The notes: a model not told the origin generated them from the letters alone. A stretch of DNA of 64,000 nucleotides from Leifsonia sp. Root4 (GCF_001425085.1 NZ_LMDN01000006.1:24032-88031); one strand, 5' to 3'. Shown: positions 19,004 through 29,747, counted from the stretch's first letter. Numbers and translations are program-made.

Positions 19004-20215
19004 ATGAACGCTCGGGTAACGGTTCGCACGACACCACGGTGGTTACGCGCGCTCGGCTTCATCGGCGTCGCGGTGGGCGGCCTCGCGATGATCGCCGGGG
19101 GCGCCATGGCGGTCGTCGTCGTCGTCTTCGCCCGCACGGTCGTGACGCCCCCGCGCGTGCGCAAGGACGACGTCGCGATCCTCGGCACCGAGTCGATCAT
19201 CGTCGCCGGAGAGCACGAGCCGGTGCGAGCCATCGTGCTGCGTGCAACCGCCGACACGGTGCTCGATGGCCGTTACGGCCTCTGGTTCTCCGGCCAGAGC
19301 GGGCACGCCCGTGTCGGCGAGATCCTCTCCCGCGGCCAGACGACCGTGACGCGCCGACTGCTGCAGCGCGACTTCGGCGAGCTGAACCGCGCAGAGGGCG
19401 GGCGCTGGAGTGGCTGGTACTACCTCGGCCCCTGGGAGTTCGGGCTGCCGTTCGAGAACGTCACGATTCCCACTCTGCTCGGCCCGGCGCCGGCCTGGTG
19501 GGTATCGGCATCCGGCGACAGCACGCGCTGGGTGATCCAGGTGCACGGCCGTGCCGTGCGCAGACAGGAATGCCTGCGGGCCGTGCCGGTGTTCCATGAG
19601 GCCGGGATGCACAGCCTCCTGGTGTCGTACCGCAATGACGGCGAGGCGCCGGAGAGTCGGGACGGTCGCTACGGCCTCGGCGACACGGAATGGCAGGATG
19701 TCGCAGCGGCGATGCGCTTCGCCCGCGAGCACGGCGCAACGGAGATCGTGCTGATGGGCTGGTCGATGGGCGGCGCCATCGTGATGCAGGCGGCGTTGCG
19801 GGCAGAGGACCGCGATCTGGTGAGCGGAATCGTGCTGGAATCGCCGGCCGTGGACTGGAGCGACATCCTGCACTTCCAGGGAACCGGCTACGGGCTGCCT
19901 GCCGCGGTCAACGGCGCCGTGATCAGCACGATCGGTTCCCGGTGGGGTCGCGTGATCACGGGGCTTGAGCAGGCGATCGACTTCCCCCGCCTCGACATGG
20001 CCGTGCGGGCGGAGATCCTGGAGCTGCCGATCCTGCTCATGCACAGCGACGACGACGGCTACGTGCCGATCACCGGCTCACGGGCGCTGGCCGCTGCGCG
20101 ACCGGACATCGTCACCTTCGAAGAATTCACGGTCGCCCGCCACACCAAGCTCTGGAACTACGATCCAGAGCGGTGGAACGGGGCGATCAGGCGGTGGTTG
20201 TCGGCGCGAGCCTGA
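19004..20215 (+). CDS. Membrane-anchored alpha/beta hydrolase
   Basis: 403 residues. A single N-terminal membrane segment (about 16-43) precedes a large domain facing outward. The hydrolase core is clear: WVIQVHGRAVRRQECL as the oxyanion-side strand, nucleophile Ser in VLMGWSMGGAIVMQ, acidic residue in MHSDDDGYVP, and a likely His in VARHTKLWNYD. It belongs to the actinobacterial group annotated as alpha/beta hydrolases or peptidase S9-like; substrate unknown. The 3' end overlaps the convergent sufE-like gene by 29 bp. Confidence 0.88.
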   Translation: MNARVTVRTTPRWLRALGFIGVAVGGLAMIAGGAMAVVVVVFARTVVTPPRVRKDDVAILGTESIIVAGEHEPVRAIVLRATADTVLDGRYGLWFSGQSGHARVGEILSRGQTTVTRRLLQRDFGELNRAEGGRWSGWYYLGPWEFGLPFENVTIPTLLGPAPAWWVSASGDSTRWVIQVHGRAVRRQECLRAVPVFHEAGMHSLLVSYRNDGEAPESRDGRYGLGDTEWQDVAAAMRFAREHGATEIVLMGWSMGGAIVMQAALRAEDRDLVSGIVLESPAVDWSDILHFQGTGYGLPAAVNGAVISTIGSRWGRVITGLEQAIDFPRLDMAVRAEILELPILLMHSDDDGYVPITGSRALAAARPDIVTFEEFTVARHTKLWNYDPERWNGAIRRWLSARA

Positions 20216-20654
20216 TCCGGATCTGCCGCTTGGTGCGCCCGAGCATCCCCGTCATGCCCCGGATGCGCAGCGGCGACACGGCCTGGGTCAGGCCGAGCGT
20301 CTGCGGGTAGTCGTCCGGAACGGCGAGGACCTGCTCCGGGCTGAGGCCGGAGAGCCCCTGCGCCAGGATCGATGCGAAGCCGCGCGTTGTCGGCGATTCC
20401 CGCGGCGCTGTCGCATAGAGCTGAACGGCGCCGGACTCATCGATCTCGACGAAGAGGAAGACGGGGGACTGGCATTCCTCGACGCGCTCGAACAGATCCG
20501 GGTGATCCTGATAGCGCTCTGGCAGTTCCGGCAGCTCGTTGGAGAACTCGAGCAGGAGCTGCAAGCGATCACGCTGTTCGAGGGCGAGGAAGTCGTCGCG
20601 GATCTCGGCGAGCTGCTCGGGGAGTTCCGTGCTGGAGGGCGCTGCGGTAGTCAT
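20187..20654 (-). CDS. SufE family protein
   Basis: 155 residues. SufE accepts persulfide sulfur and activates cysteine desulfurase SufS for Fe-S cluster assembly. The acceptor Cys61 lies in RVEECQSPVFLF, followed by RGFASILAQGLSGLSPEQVLAVP, typical of the family. It lies 5 bp after the sulfurtransferase gene, so the pair is co-transcribed; the same pair occurs widely in actinobacteria and suggests that the rhodanese hands sulfur to SufE. Confidence 0.92.
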   Translation of the reverse strand: MTTAAPSSTELPEQLAEIRDDFLALEQRDRLQLLLEFSNELPELPERYQDHPDLFERVEECQSPVFLFVEIDESGAVQLYATAPRESPTTRGFASILAQGLSGLSPEQVLAVPDDYPQTLGLTQAVSPLRIRGMTGMLGRTKRQIRIRLAPTTTA

Positions 20655-20659
20655 CGGGA

Positions 20660-21577
20660 CTATTGTCCCACGGTGCCCGTGGCCCTCGGCGCGATTCCGC
20701 GCTCCTCACCGACGGCGATCGGCACGCGCACGGCGCTACCCCATTCGGTCCAGGAACCGTCGTAGTTGCGCACAGCGTCGAAGCCGAGCAGGTGGGTGAG
20801 CACGAACCAGGTGTGGCTGGATCGCTCGCCGATGCGGCAATAGGCGATCACGTCGTCGCCCTCCCGCAGCCCTGCCTCGTCCTTGTAGATCGCATCGAGT
20901 TCTGCGCGGCTCTTGAAGGTGGCATCCGGTGCGGCGGCTCGCGCCCACGGAACGCTCGCCGCGCTCGGGATGTGCCCGGCGCGGAGTGCGCCCTCGGTCG
21001 GGTATCCGGGAATCTCGGTGCGCTCGCCCGTGTACTCCTCGACGGAACGGACATCGATGAGCGGGTTGCCGAAGTGCGCGAGCACGTCCTCCTTGAACGC
21101 GCGCAGGGTGCTGTCGTCGCGCTCGATCACCGGGTAGTCGACGGATGCCGGGGCCGGCGTCTCCGTCGTGAGCTCGCGCCCTTCCGCGATCCAGAGCGCG
21201 CGGCCTCCGTCGAGCAGTCGCACATCCTCGTGGCCGAAGAGCGTGAAGATCCAGAGCGCATACGCCGCCCACCAGTTGTTCTTGTCGCCGTAGAGCACGA
21301 TCGTGCTGTCGCGGCTGATGCCCTTCGCTCCGAGCAGGCGCGCGAACTCCTCGCCCTGCACGAAGTCGCGCAGCACGGGGTCGTTCAGGTCGGTGTGCCA
21401 ATCGATCTTGACCGCGCCCGGGATGTGCCCCGTCTCATAGAGGAGCACGTCTTCGTCGCTCTCGACGACGACGAGGCCGGGGGAGCCGAGGTGCGCGGCC
21501 AGCCATTCCGTTGACACGAGCCGCTCGGGGTGGGCGTACTCGGCGAACTTCGCGGTGGTGTCGTTCTCGACGGGCAT
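20660..21577 (-). CDS. sseA: Thiosulfate/3-mercaptopyruvate sulfurtransferase
   Basis: 305 residues in two rhodanese domains (about 15-140 and 160-290). The catalytic Cys of the second domain is in [20 protein letters not shown]; the loop starts CRIGER as in SseA proteins. It moves sulfane sulfur from thiosulfate or mercaptopyruvate to cyanide or protein thiols. It is the first gene before sufE and is divergent from zapE. Confidence 0.93.
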   Translation of the reverse strand: MPVENDTTAKFAEYAHPERLVSTEWLAAHLGSPGLVVVESDEDVLLYETGHIPGAVKIDWHTDLNDPVLRDFVQGEEFARLLGAKGISRDSTIVLYGDKNNWWAAYALWIFTLFGHEDVRLLDGGRALWIAEGRELTTETPAPASVDYPVIERDDSTLRAFKEDVLAHFGNPLIDVRSVEEYTGERTEIPGYPTEGALRAGHIPSAASVPWARAAAPDATFKSRAELDAIYKDEAGLREGDDVIAYCRIGERSSHTWFVLTHLLGFDAVRNYDGSWTEWGSAVRVPIAVGEERGIAPRATGTVGQ

Positions 21578-21751
21578 GCTGGCCTCCTGAATTACGCCCG
21601 ATCGGGCGAGGAATGTCGGTGGGGAGCAGATTAGGCTGGTTGCCAGTCCACTTCCTCGAATCTACGCGTCCTCGCGTGAGCCAGCGTGCCCTCCCGCAAT
21701 GCTGCGCAACACGACCACGCGGTTCCCACAGCAGAAACGGCACGCGCACGC

Positions 21752-22792
21752 ATGCAGAGTTCCACAGCACTTCGCCTGATCGATCGTTCGCCGAGCATCA
21801 CGGGCAGCGAGATCGCGGGTGGGCTCGTGCCGCCGCCGCAGTTCGAGCATGCGTCGTTCGAGTCGTACCGACCGGATGCCGACTACCCGTCCCAGGCCGG
21901 TGCTGTCGAGCTGCTGCAGGAGTTCAACGGGGTGTGGCGGGCGCAGCGACCGGGCGGATTCTTCTCGCGCAACCGCAAGCCCAAGGCCGCTCTGCCCGGC
22001 ATCTACCTCGACGGCGGCTTCGGCGTCGGCAAGACCCACCTCTTGGCCTCGCTCTGGCACGCCGCCCCCGGGCCCAAGTACTTCGGCACCTTCATCGAGT
22101 ACACGGCCCTCGTCGGCGCGCTCGGCTACGCGGAGACGGTGAAGCTGCTGAGCGGGACCAAGCTCATCTGCATCGACGAGTTCGAGCTGGACGACCCGGG
22201 CGACACCATGCTGATGACGCGGCTGCTCGGTGAGCTGATGGAGACGGGAACCCGGGTGGCGGCGACATCCAACACCCCGCCGAACTCTCTCGGCGAGGGT
22301 CGCTTCGCCGCATCGGACTTCCTGCGCGAGATCCAGGCGCTGTCATCGAACTTCCAGACGGTGCGCATCGACGGTCTCGACTACCGCCGCCGCAACGTCG
22401 AGGGGCGCGCGACCACCGTCGATGACGCCGCACTTGAGCACATGGTGTCGACGATGGTTGGGCGCGGGACCACGGTGAGCTACGACGGATTCGACGAGCT
22501 CATGAAGCACCTGGCCACCGTGCACCCGTCCAAGTACATCAAGATGATCCGCGGCGTCGACGTGATCGGCCTCCGCGGCGCGCACGTGCTGCACAACCAG
22601 ACCGATGCGCTGCGCCTGGTGGCCTTCATCGACCGTGTGTACGACGCCGAGATCCCCATCGTTGCCAGCGGCACCCCGCTCAGCGAGGTCTTCGACGACG
22701 ACATGATGGGCGGCGGATACCGCAAGAAGTACCAGCGCGCCATGTCCCGCCTGATCGCCCTGACGACGGGCGAGCTGCCCCCGCACGACTGA
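21752..22792 (+). CDS. zapE: Cell division protein ZapE (AFG1-like ATPase)
   Basis: 346 residues from ATG 21752; 22 residues upstream in frame look non-coding (charged and unlike the family). Walker A is GGFGVGKTHLLASL (about 90), Walker B is LICIDEFELDDP, followed by sensor-type TSNTPP. AFG1-like ATPases act as ZapE in proteobacteria, modulating the Z ring; the actinobacterial role is less clear. The C-terminal FDDDMMGGGYRKKYQRAMSR ending is typical of the family. Confidence 0.93.
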   Translation: MQSSTALRLIDRSPSITGSEIAGGLVPPPQFEHASFESYRPDADYPSQAGAVELLQEFNGVWRAQRPGGFFSRNRKPKAALPGIYLDGGFGVGKTHLLASLWHAAPGPKYFGTFIEYTALVGALGYAETVKLLSGTKLICIDEFELDDPGDTMLMTRLLGELMETGTRVAATSNTPPNSLGEGRFAASDFLREIQALSSNFQTVRIDGLDYRRRNVEGRATTVDDAALEHMVSTMVGRGTTVSYDGFDELMKHLATVHPSKYIKMIRGVDVIGLRGAHVLHNQTDALRLVAFIDRVYDAEIPIVASGTPLSEVFDDDMMGGGYRKKYQRAMSRLIALTTGELPPHD

Positions 22793-22829
22793 GTTCGCGA
22801 AACATGCCCGTTACGTGGCACCCGTTTTC

Positions 22830-22845
22830 GTAACGGCGCCGAAAC
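22830..22845. promoter_or_regulatory. GlnR-type box upstream of amt
   Basis: GTAAC-GGCGCC-GAAAC fits the actinobacterial GlnR consensus gTnAC-n6-GaAAC exactly. A further GTTAC lies at 22810-22814, so a tandem second site is possible. The box is 122 bp before the amt start, which fits nitrogen control of ammonium uptake as known in Streptomyces and mycobacteria. Confidence 0.7.
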
Positions 22846-22967
22846 ACGAGCGGCACTCTCGCCGAAATCTCGCAGGGCCACTCTGGGCTCGTACCCGAGA
22901 AGTGCACGGTTCCACCCCGAGGTTCTCGACAGGTACACCCCTGATGGAAACTTCGAGAGGTGTAATC

Positions 22968-24188
22968 ATGGACACAGGCAGCATTGCTTGGGCGATCACA
23001 GCGACGGCACTCGTGCTGTTGATGACGCCGGGCGTCGCATTCTTCTACGGCGGGCTGGTCAAGGCCAAGAGCGTCGTCAGCATGATGATGATGAGCTTTG
23101 GAGCACTCGGCCTGATCAGCGTGCTCTGGATCCTCTACGGATTCAGCATGAGCGCGGTCAGCTCGCCCGGCGACTTCGCGGGCAACCCCTTCGCCGACTT
23201 CGGCCTCAGCTCGCTCGCAACCGGTGAGTCGGCGAACACCGATCTGCTCGGCGCGACATTCGGTGCGACGTTCGCCATCATCACCGTCGCGCTGATCTCC
23301 GGTGCCATCGCTGACCGGGCGAAGTTCGGTTCGTGGATGATCTTCGCCGGCATCTGGGCGACGCTCGTCTACTTCCCGGTCGCGGCCTGGGTCTGGGGTG
23401 GTGGCTGGATCATGGAGCTCGGCACCACGCTCGGCCTCCCCAACGTGATCGACTACGCCGGTGGAACCGCCGTGCACATCAACGCCGGTGCGGCAGCGCT
23501 CGCTCTCGCCCTGGTCCTCGGCAAGCGTGTCGGCTTCCAGAAGGGCATCACCAAGCCCCACAACGTTCCGCTGGTGCTCATGGGTGCCGCGATCCTCTGG
23601 TTCGGCTGGTTCGGATTCAACGCCGGTGCCGAGTGGCTGAACGGCCTCGCGAACGTCGGCCTCATCGTCGTCAACACCCTGGGTGCGACCGCGGCCGCGA
23701 TCCTCGGCTGGATGGTCGTCGAGAAGCTCAAGGACGGCAAGGCCACCTCGGTCGGTGCGGCATCCGGTGCGGTCGCCGGTCTCGTCGCCATCACCCCGGC
23801 CTGCGCCAATCTCGAGCCCGGTTGGGCCCTGGTTCTCGGTGTCGTCGCCGGTGCCGTCTGCGCCCTGGCCATCGAGCTCAAGTTCAAGCTCGGCTTCGAT
23901 GACTCGCTCGACGTCGTCGGCATCCACCTCGTCGGTGGAATCATCGGAACCCTGTACCTCGGATTCTTCGCCATCGACACCGGCCTCTTCACCGGTGGCG
24001 ACTTCGGACAGCTCACCGTTCAGGTCATCGCGGCCGGCGCCGTTCTCGTCTACTCCTTCGTCATCGCCCTCGCCCTGGGCTTCGCGATCGAGAAGAGCAT
24101 CGGCTTCCGTATCAAGAACGAGGATGAAGTTGCCGGCATCGACACCGTCGTGCACGGCGAGGAGGGTTACGCGCTCAACAACGCATAG
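22968..24188 (+). CDS. amt: Ammonium transporter
   Basis: 406 residues from ATG 22968, with GAGAGGTG placed 6 bases upstream; an in-frame ATG at 22944 is the alternative. It is an Amt/Mep/Rh channel with 11 membrane segments. Family marks are the ALGLISVLWILYGFSM helix, GGTAVHINAGAAALAL with the first twin His, FGWFGFNAGAEW with the gating Phe, and GIHLVGGIIGTLYLG with the second twin His. It lies behind a GlnR-type box and ends in a strong terminator hairpin (24269-24309). No glnB/glnK follows; a divergent Amt paralogue comes instead. Confidence 0.97.
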   Translation: MDTGSIAWAITATALVLLMTPGVAFFYGGLVKAKSVVSMMMMSFGALGLISVLWILYGFSMSAVSSPGDFAGNPFADFGLSSLATGESANTDLLGATFGATFAIITVALISGAIADRAKFGSWMIFAGIWATLVYFPVAAWVWGGGWIMELGTTLGLPNVIDYAGGTAVHINAGAAALALALVLGKRVGFQKGITKPHNVPLVLMGAAILWFGWFGFNAGAEWLNGLANVGLIVVNTLGATAAAILGWMVVEKLKDGKATSVGAASGAVAGLVAITPACANLEPGWALVLGVVAGAVCALAIELKFKLGFDDSLDVVGIHLVGGIIGTLYLGFFAIDTGLFTGGDFGQLTVQVIAAGAVLVYSFVIALALGFAIEKSIGFRIKNEDEVAGIDTVVHGEEGYALNNA

Positions 24189-24268
24189 CAGTAGCGCAGG
24201 CTAACTGCGCGAAGGCGCTGAGCGCGTACTACAGGCGGCGTCGTTTGGAACCGGCGAAGCCGAGCGGT

Positions 24269-24309
24269 GGGGCAGTGTTGGTGTGAAGGAATTCACACCG
24301 CACTGCCCC
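24269..24309 (+). terminator. Large hairpin terminator after amt
   Basis: GGGGCAGTG-TT-GGTGTGAA pairs with TTCACACC-G-CACTGCCCC: 17 bp with one small asymmetric bulge and a GGAA tetraloop. It lies 80 bases after amt and separates it from the paralogue. The tail is T-poor (TTCGTCTGTGT), so termination efficiency is uncertain. Nothing else is visible in 24189-24412. Confidence 0.7.
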
Positions 24310-24412
24310 TTCGTCTGTGTCGCCCGTCTGTGTCGCCGGCTATGCACGGCGCCCCCGATATGGTTGTCTGCGGGGGTCGGCTGATACGCGCCCTGCGCTT
24401 CGAGAGGACCCC

Positions 24413-25465
24413 GTGAACTACGACGATGCCGGTTTCGTCCTCGCCTTCTCGGCGCTGATCCCGGTGCTCGGGCTCGGCCTCGGGCTGCTGGCCGGGTTGC
24501 GCAGGCCTCAGTTCCCCGTCGTCGTCATCGCCAGCGCCGCACTCCTCCTACTGTGGCTGTTCTTCGGTGCGCGCGCGGTGCTCGGTGCCGACGCCTCCTT
24601 GTCACTGAGCGTCTACTACGGGTTGCTCTTCTCGCTCACCGCCGTGCAATTGAGTCCGATCCTGCCGCGCGAGCCGCGTGCGCGCACACTCGGGTGGGTC
24701 GCTTTCGTCCTCGTGTGGGCGCTCGTGGCGCAGCTGGCCATTTCGGCGTGGACGCTCAATCTGGTCGACGGCTGGCTCGTGGCCTCGCTCGGCCTGCTCG
24801 ACTTCGGTGGCAGCAGCATGCTCTTCATTTCCACTGCCGCGGCCGGGCTGGCCTGTCTGCTCGTGCAACGCAGTCGCGGGCCGATCATCGCCGTTGCTAC
24901 ACCGCGTCGTGCCGTCGCCACCATCATCCCGCTCTGGGTGGGCTTCTTCGCGCTGACGGTCGGATCAGAGGCCGTGCCTGACCAGATCGCGGTGGATGCC
25001 GCGGTGAACACCCTGCTCGCACCGCTCGGCGGCGTCGTCGCCTGGGTCGTCGTCGAGCACATCCGTCACCACCGTGTGAGCATCGGCGGCGCCGTGCGCG
25101 GCATCTTCGCCGGGCTCGTCGCGGTGACGCCGGCCGCCGATGTGCTCTCTCCGTTCTGGGCCTGCATGCTCGGGCTCGCCGCCGGGGCGGTGGCGGCAGC
25201 ACTCGCCGGTCCCCGCGGCTCCGTGCTCGGCCTGCTGCTCACCCAGCTCAGCGCTGCCGCGCTCGGCTGCGTCTTCATCGGCATCCTCGGCGACGGCGTC
25301 GGCGGCCTCATCACGGGCAGTTGGGCGCAGCTGGGCACCCAGCTGTTCTCGATCGCGGTGGTCGCCGGGTTCGCCTTCCTCGTCGCGGGCCTGGTCGCCC
25401 TCGCCGTCGGGCGAGTGATGGTGAGCGCCGGGTGGTCGCGTGAGCGCCCGGAGCCCGTGGGATAG
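24413..25465 (+). CDS. Divergent Amt-family membrane protein lacking the channel histidines
   Basis: 350 residues from the GTG at 24413 (GAGAGGACC upstream). About ten or eleven membrane segments align with the neighbouring Amt along most of its length: NTLLAPLGGVVAWVVVEHI against NTLGATAAAILGWMVVEKL, and RGIFAGLVAVTPAADVLSPF against SGAVAGLVAITPACANLEPG. The twin-His positions are not kept: the first is Leu in GGSSMLFISTAAAG, the second Gln in LTQLSAAALGCVFIGILG. It probably does not conduct ammonium as Amt does; a sensor, regulator of Amt or a degenerating duplicate is possible. The reading frame is intact. Confidence 0.85.
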   Translation: MNYDDAGFVLAFSALIPVLGLGLGLLAGLRRPQFPVVVIASAALLLLWLFFGARAVLGADASLSLSVYYGLLFSLTAVQLSPILPREPRARTLGWVAFVLVWALVAQLAISAWTLNLVDGWLVASLGLLDFGGSSMLFISTAAAGLACLLVQRSRGPIIAVATPRRAVATIIPLWVGFFALTVGSEAVPDQIAVDAAVNTLLAPLGGVVAWVVVEHIRHHRVSIGGAVRGIFAGLVAVTPAADVLSPFWACMLGLAAGAVAAALAGPRGSVLGLLLTQLSAAALGCVFIGILGDGVGGLITGSWAQLGTQLFSIAVVAGFAFLVAGLVALAVGRVMVSAGWSRERPEPVG

Positions 25466-25494
25466 CCCACGCCCCTGACACCGCCAAACACTCC

Positions 25495-25884
25495 GCTGGG
25501 TGAGCCTGTCGAAACCCACCCGCCGGACACGCTTCGAGCCCCAAGCTGGCTTGAGGGAGCGCCAGCGACCGAAGCCCTGACACCACCCAACACTCCGCCC
25601 GCTCCCACGCTGGCTTGAGGGAGCGCCAGCGACCGAAGCCCTGACACCCCCCGAACACTCCGCTGGTTGAGCCTGTCGAAACCCTGATACCGCCGGACTC
25701 GCCTCTCTCCGACGCTGGCTTGAGGGAGCACCAGCGTCCGATGCCCTGACACGCCCGAACTCCCCGCCCCTGCCCACGCTGCCTTGAGGGAGCGCCAGCG
25801 ACCGAAGCCCTGACACCACCCCACACTCCGCTGGTTGAGCCTGTCGAAACCCCGAACACCCCGTTGGTTGAGCCTGTCGAAACC
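25495..25884. repeat. Array of two dispersed palindromic repeat families (A and B)
   Basis: The 522 bp between the Amt paralogue and the DUF222 gene hold no gene but eight repeat units. Family A (reverse-strand core GGTTTCGACAGGCTCAACC) is at 25495-25517, 25662-25684, 25830-25852 and 25863-25884. Family B (GCTGGCTTGAGGGAGCGCC then AGCGACCGAAGCCCTGA) is at 25545-25583, 25609-25647, 25714-25752 (degenerate) and 25779-25817. Order is A B B A B B A A. Each has short inverted ends (GGTT/AACC; GCTGGC/GCCAGC). Long open frames through the array on the minus strand are not genes. Confidence 0.92.
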
Positions 25885-25987
25885 ACTTGATCACGGTTGG
25901 GTCACGGTCCACTCCTTCTGTGGATAACCCCTGATACCGACCCCGTTTGCAGCAGTCCGTGTCGGTGGTCGGTGAGACGCTTCATGC

Positions 25988-27409
25988 ATGAGCGAAGCAG
26001 TGGTGCAGCTTCCCGGATCGGCCACCGACCCGGTCATCACCCAGTGCCTCACCGGGCTGGCTTCGGGCGTCGCCCAAGCCGGAGCCGTCCAAGCGGAGCA
26101 GTACCGCGTCATCGAAACCGCCCGCTCCCACGCCGTCGCCACCGCCGACCCCATGGGCCGGACCCGCCGCATCGAGGAAGAGTTCGCCCTCCGCAGCATC
26201 ACGGCCGAGCTCGCCCTCGTCCTCCGCGTCCACGAGCGCACCATGACCGGGCTGATCTACGAGGCCAAGCAACTCGGCACCGTCTTCACCAAGTCGCTCA
26301 CCGCTCTCGCGGCCGGCACGGTCGGGCAACGCCACGTCCGCGAGATCCTCGCCCAAGCCATCTCCCTGCCGCCGGAGCTCCACGCCCGCTTCGAAGCCGA
26401 AGCACTGCTGAACGCGGCGACACAGACCCCGACGGCGTTCCGCCGCACGGCGGCCCGGCTCCGAGAACGCCTCCACCCGGACTCTCTCACCCTGCGGGCG
26501 GCGCAGGGCCGCACCGAGCGGCGGCTCTGGTTCGAACCCGCCGCGGACGGCATGGCGTGGCTGCACCTGCACCTGGAGGCGGAGAAGGCCATCGCGATCG
26601 CGGAACGGATCAGCCACCTCGCCGACCACGCCCAAGCCGAGGCGCTCGACACGGCTCACCTCGCCGACACGGAGGCGGCGCTCAGCCCGGGAACGCACGC
26701 CCAGTTGGAGGCGGACATCGCCGCCGAACTGCTGCTGCTCCCGCCGACACCGCCCTCCAGCAGCGCGGAGGGCACACAGCGGTCGCGGATGCCGGGGCTG
26801 GCGTTCTCTCGCCCCGAGGTCTTCGTGGCCGTGCCGAAGCTGACGATCCCGTACGCGACCCTGATCGGCCAATCAGATGAGCCGAGCGAGCTGCACGGCT
26901 ACGGACCGATCGACGCCGACACCGCCCGCCGCCTCGCCGCCGCCGCCCCCACTTTGCACCGGATCCTCGTCGACCCGGTCGACAACACCCCACTCCAGCT
27001 GGACCCGACCAAGTACACGATGACGAAGGCGCTGCGCCGGTGGATCCTCTATCGGGACCAAATCTGCCGCTTCCCTGGCTGCAGCCGCACAGCCGAGCGG
27101 TGCGAGATCGACCACACCCACCCCTTCGAGCACGACGGGCTCACCGAGGAGTGCAATCTCGCGGTGCTCTGCAAGAAGCACCACCGGCTCAAGCACAACT
27201 CCTGCTGGCGCGTGATGCAACTCGGCCACGGTGTGCTCCGCTGGACCAGCCCGGCCGGCCGCACCTACGACACCCACCCGGCCCCGCCCGGCAGCCGACG
27301 ACCCCCGCCGGGTTCACCGGACGAGCCGCCGCCCCCGCCGGTTGAGCCACTCCCGCTGGTTGAGCCTGTCGAAACCCGGATGCGATACCCGGACACCCCG
27401 CCGTTCTGA
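25988..27409 (+). CDS. DUF222 / HNH endonuclease domain protein (13E12 repeat family type)
   Basis: 473 residues. The N-terminal helical DUF222 domain (about 10-300) is followed by an HNH nuclease domain at about 350-420: RDQICRFPGCSRTAERCEID, then HTHPFEHDGLTEECN and LCKKHHRLKH, with all Cys/His/Asn residues in place. The mycobacterial relatives are the 13E12 repeat proteins. Function is unproven; HNH nucleases of this kind are found in homing, repair or mobile elements. The Pro-rich tail (about 430-473) includes an embedded family A repeat translated as PLVEPVET. An A/B repeat array lies directly upstream. Confidence 0.92.
   Translation: MSEAVVQLPGSATDPVITQCLTGLASGVAQAGAVQAEQYRVIETARSHAVATADPMGRTRRIEEEFALRSITAELALVLRVHERTMTGLIYEAKQLGTVFTKSLTALAAGTVGQRHVREILAQAISLPPELHARFEAEALLNAATQTPTAFRRTAARLRERLHPDSLTLRAAQGRTERRLWFEPAADGMAWLHLHLEAEKAIAIAERISHLADHAQAEALDTAHLADTEAALSPGTHAQLEADIAAELLLLPPTPPSSSAEGTQRSRMPGLAFSRPEVFVAVPKLTIPYATLIGQSDEPSELHGYGPIDADTARRLAAAAPTLHRILVDPVDNTPLQLDPTKYTMTKALRRWILYRDQICRFPGCSRTAERCEIDHTHPFEHDGLTEECNLAVLCKKHHRLKHNSCWRVMQLGHGVLRWTSPAGRTYDTHPAPPGSRRPPPGSPDEPPPPPVEPLPLVEPVETRMRYPDTPPF
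27355..27377 (-). repeat. Family A repeat inside the DUF222-HNH coding sequence
   Basis: A copy identical to the array consensus (reverse-strand core GGTTTCGACAGGCTCAACC) lies in the last 60 bases of the gene. In this frame it reads LVEPVET without a stop. Confidence 0.95.
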
Positions 27410-27481
27410 TTGTGTTCTCGCAGCTGATCCAGCTCACGCCGAGTTCTGGCCGCCGTCGGAGCGCGCGACTACCCTGAACGC

Positions 27482-29186
<1,705 letters not shown>

Positions 29187-29285
29187 CGATCTGCCGATCC
29201 GCCGGTCGGGCGCGCGGGCGCGTCCGACCGGCGCGCCGCACCGCAATCCGGAGCCAAGCTGGGCATGACCGCCATGATGTGCACT

Positions 29286-29747
29286 ATGAACCCACCTGCG
29301 CGGAGGCCGGACCGCACCCTGCTCGTCATCCTGATCGCGATCGCCGCACTCGTCATCATCGCCGTGGTCGTCGTGTTCACGCGTGGCGCTCCGACGGCAC
29401 TCGACCCCGATACGCCTGAGGGCGTCGTTCAGGGCTACTCGGCTGCGGTGATCGACGGCGACACTGAGGCAGCCCTCAACTACCTCGCGCCGGAGGTGCG
29501 CGAACAGTGCGACGGCTTCGACAGCGTGTACACCGAGAATCTGCGCGTGGCGCTGGTCGACAGCACCGATCGCGGTGAATCGGCCACCGTGACGGTGTCG
29601 TTCGTCACCAGCTATGAGGGCGGATTGTTCGGCTCATCGTCGTCCGAGAGCACCGAGTCGTTCTCGCTCGTGAAGAGCGACGATGCATGGGTGATCACCG
29701 CGGTGCCATGGCCGCTCGCGATCTGCGCAGCATCGGCGGTCTACTGA
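29286..29747 (+). CDS. Small membrane-anchored protein of unknown function
   Basis: 153 residues from ATG 29286; 29265 (160 residues) is the alternative start and neither has a strong ribosome site. One membrane segment (about 10-32, LLVILIAIAALVIIAVVVVF) is followed by an outward domain of about 120 residues with the pattern PEGVVQGYSAAVIDGDTEAA and FSLVKSDDAWVITAVPWPL. This resembles the DUF4878/NTF2-like lipoprotein fold used in many secreted actinobacterial proteins, but I cannot name the family with confidence. The stop overlaps the next start by one base. Confidence 0.75.
   Translation: MNPPARRPDRTLLVILIAIAALVIIAVVVVFTRGAPTALDPDTPEGVVQGYSAAVIDGDTEAALNYLAPEVREQCDGFDSVYTENLRVALVDSTDRGESATVTVSFVTSYEGGLFGSSSSESTESFSLVKSDDAWVITAVPWPLAICAASAVY

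Noticed and set aside
25495..25884. CRISPR array
   Set aside because: Two different units in irregular order with unequal, partly repeated spacers, and no cas genes.
24965..25912. Minus-strand frames (252-315 residues) with repeated GFRQAQPAE / GFGRWRSLKPA peptides
   Set aside because: They are translations of the A and B DNA repeats, without start context or conserved fold.
25988..27409. Restriction-modification or homing endonuclease of a mobile intron
   Set aside because: No methylase, intron or intein boundaries are present; DUF222-HNH architecture fits the 13E12 family better.
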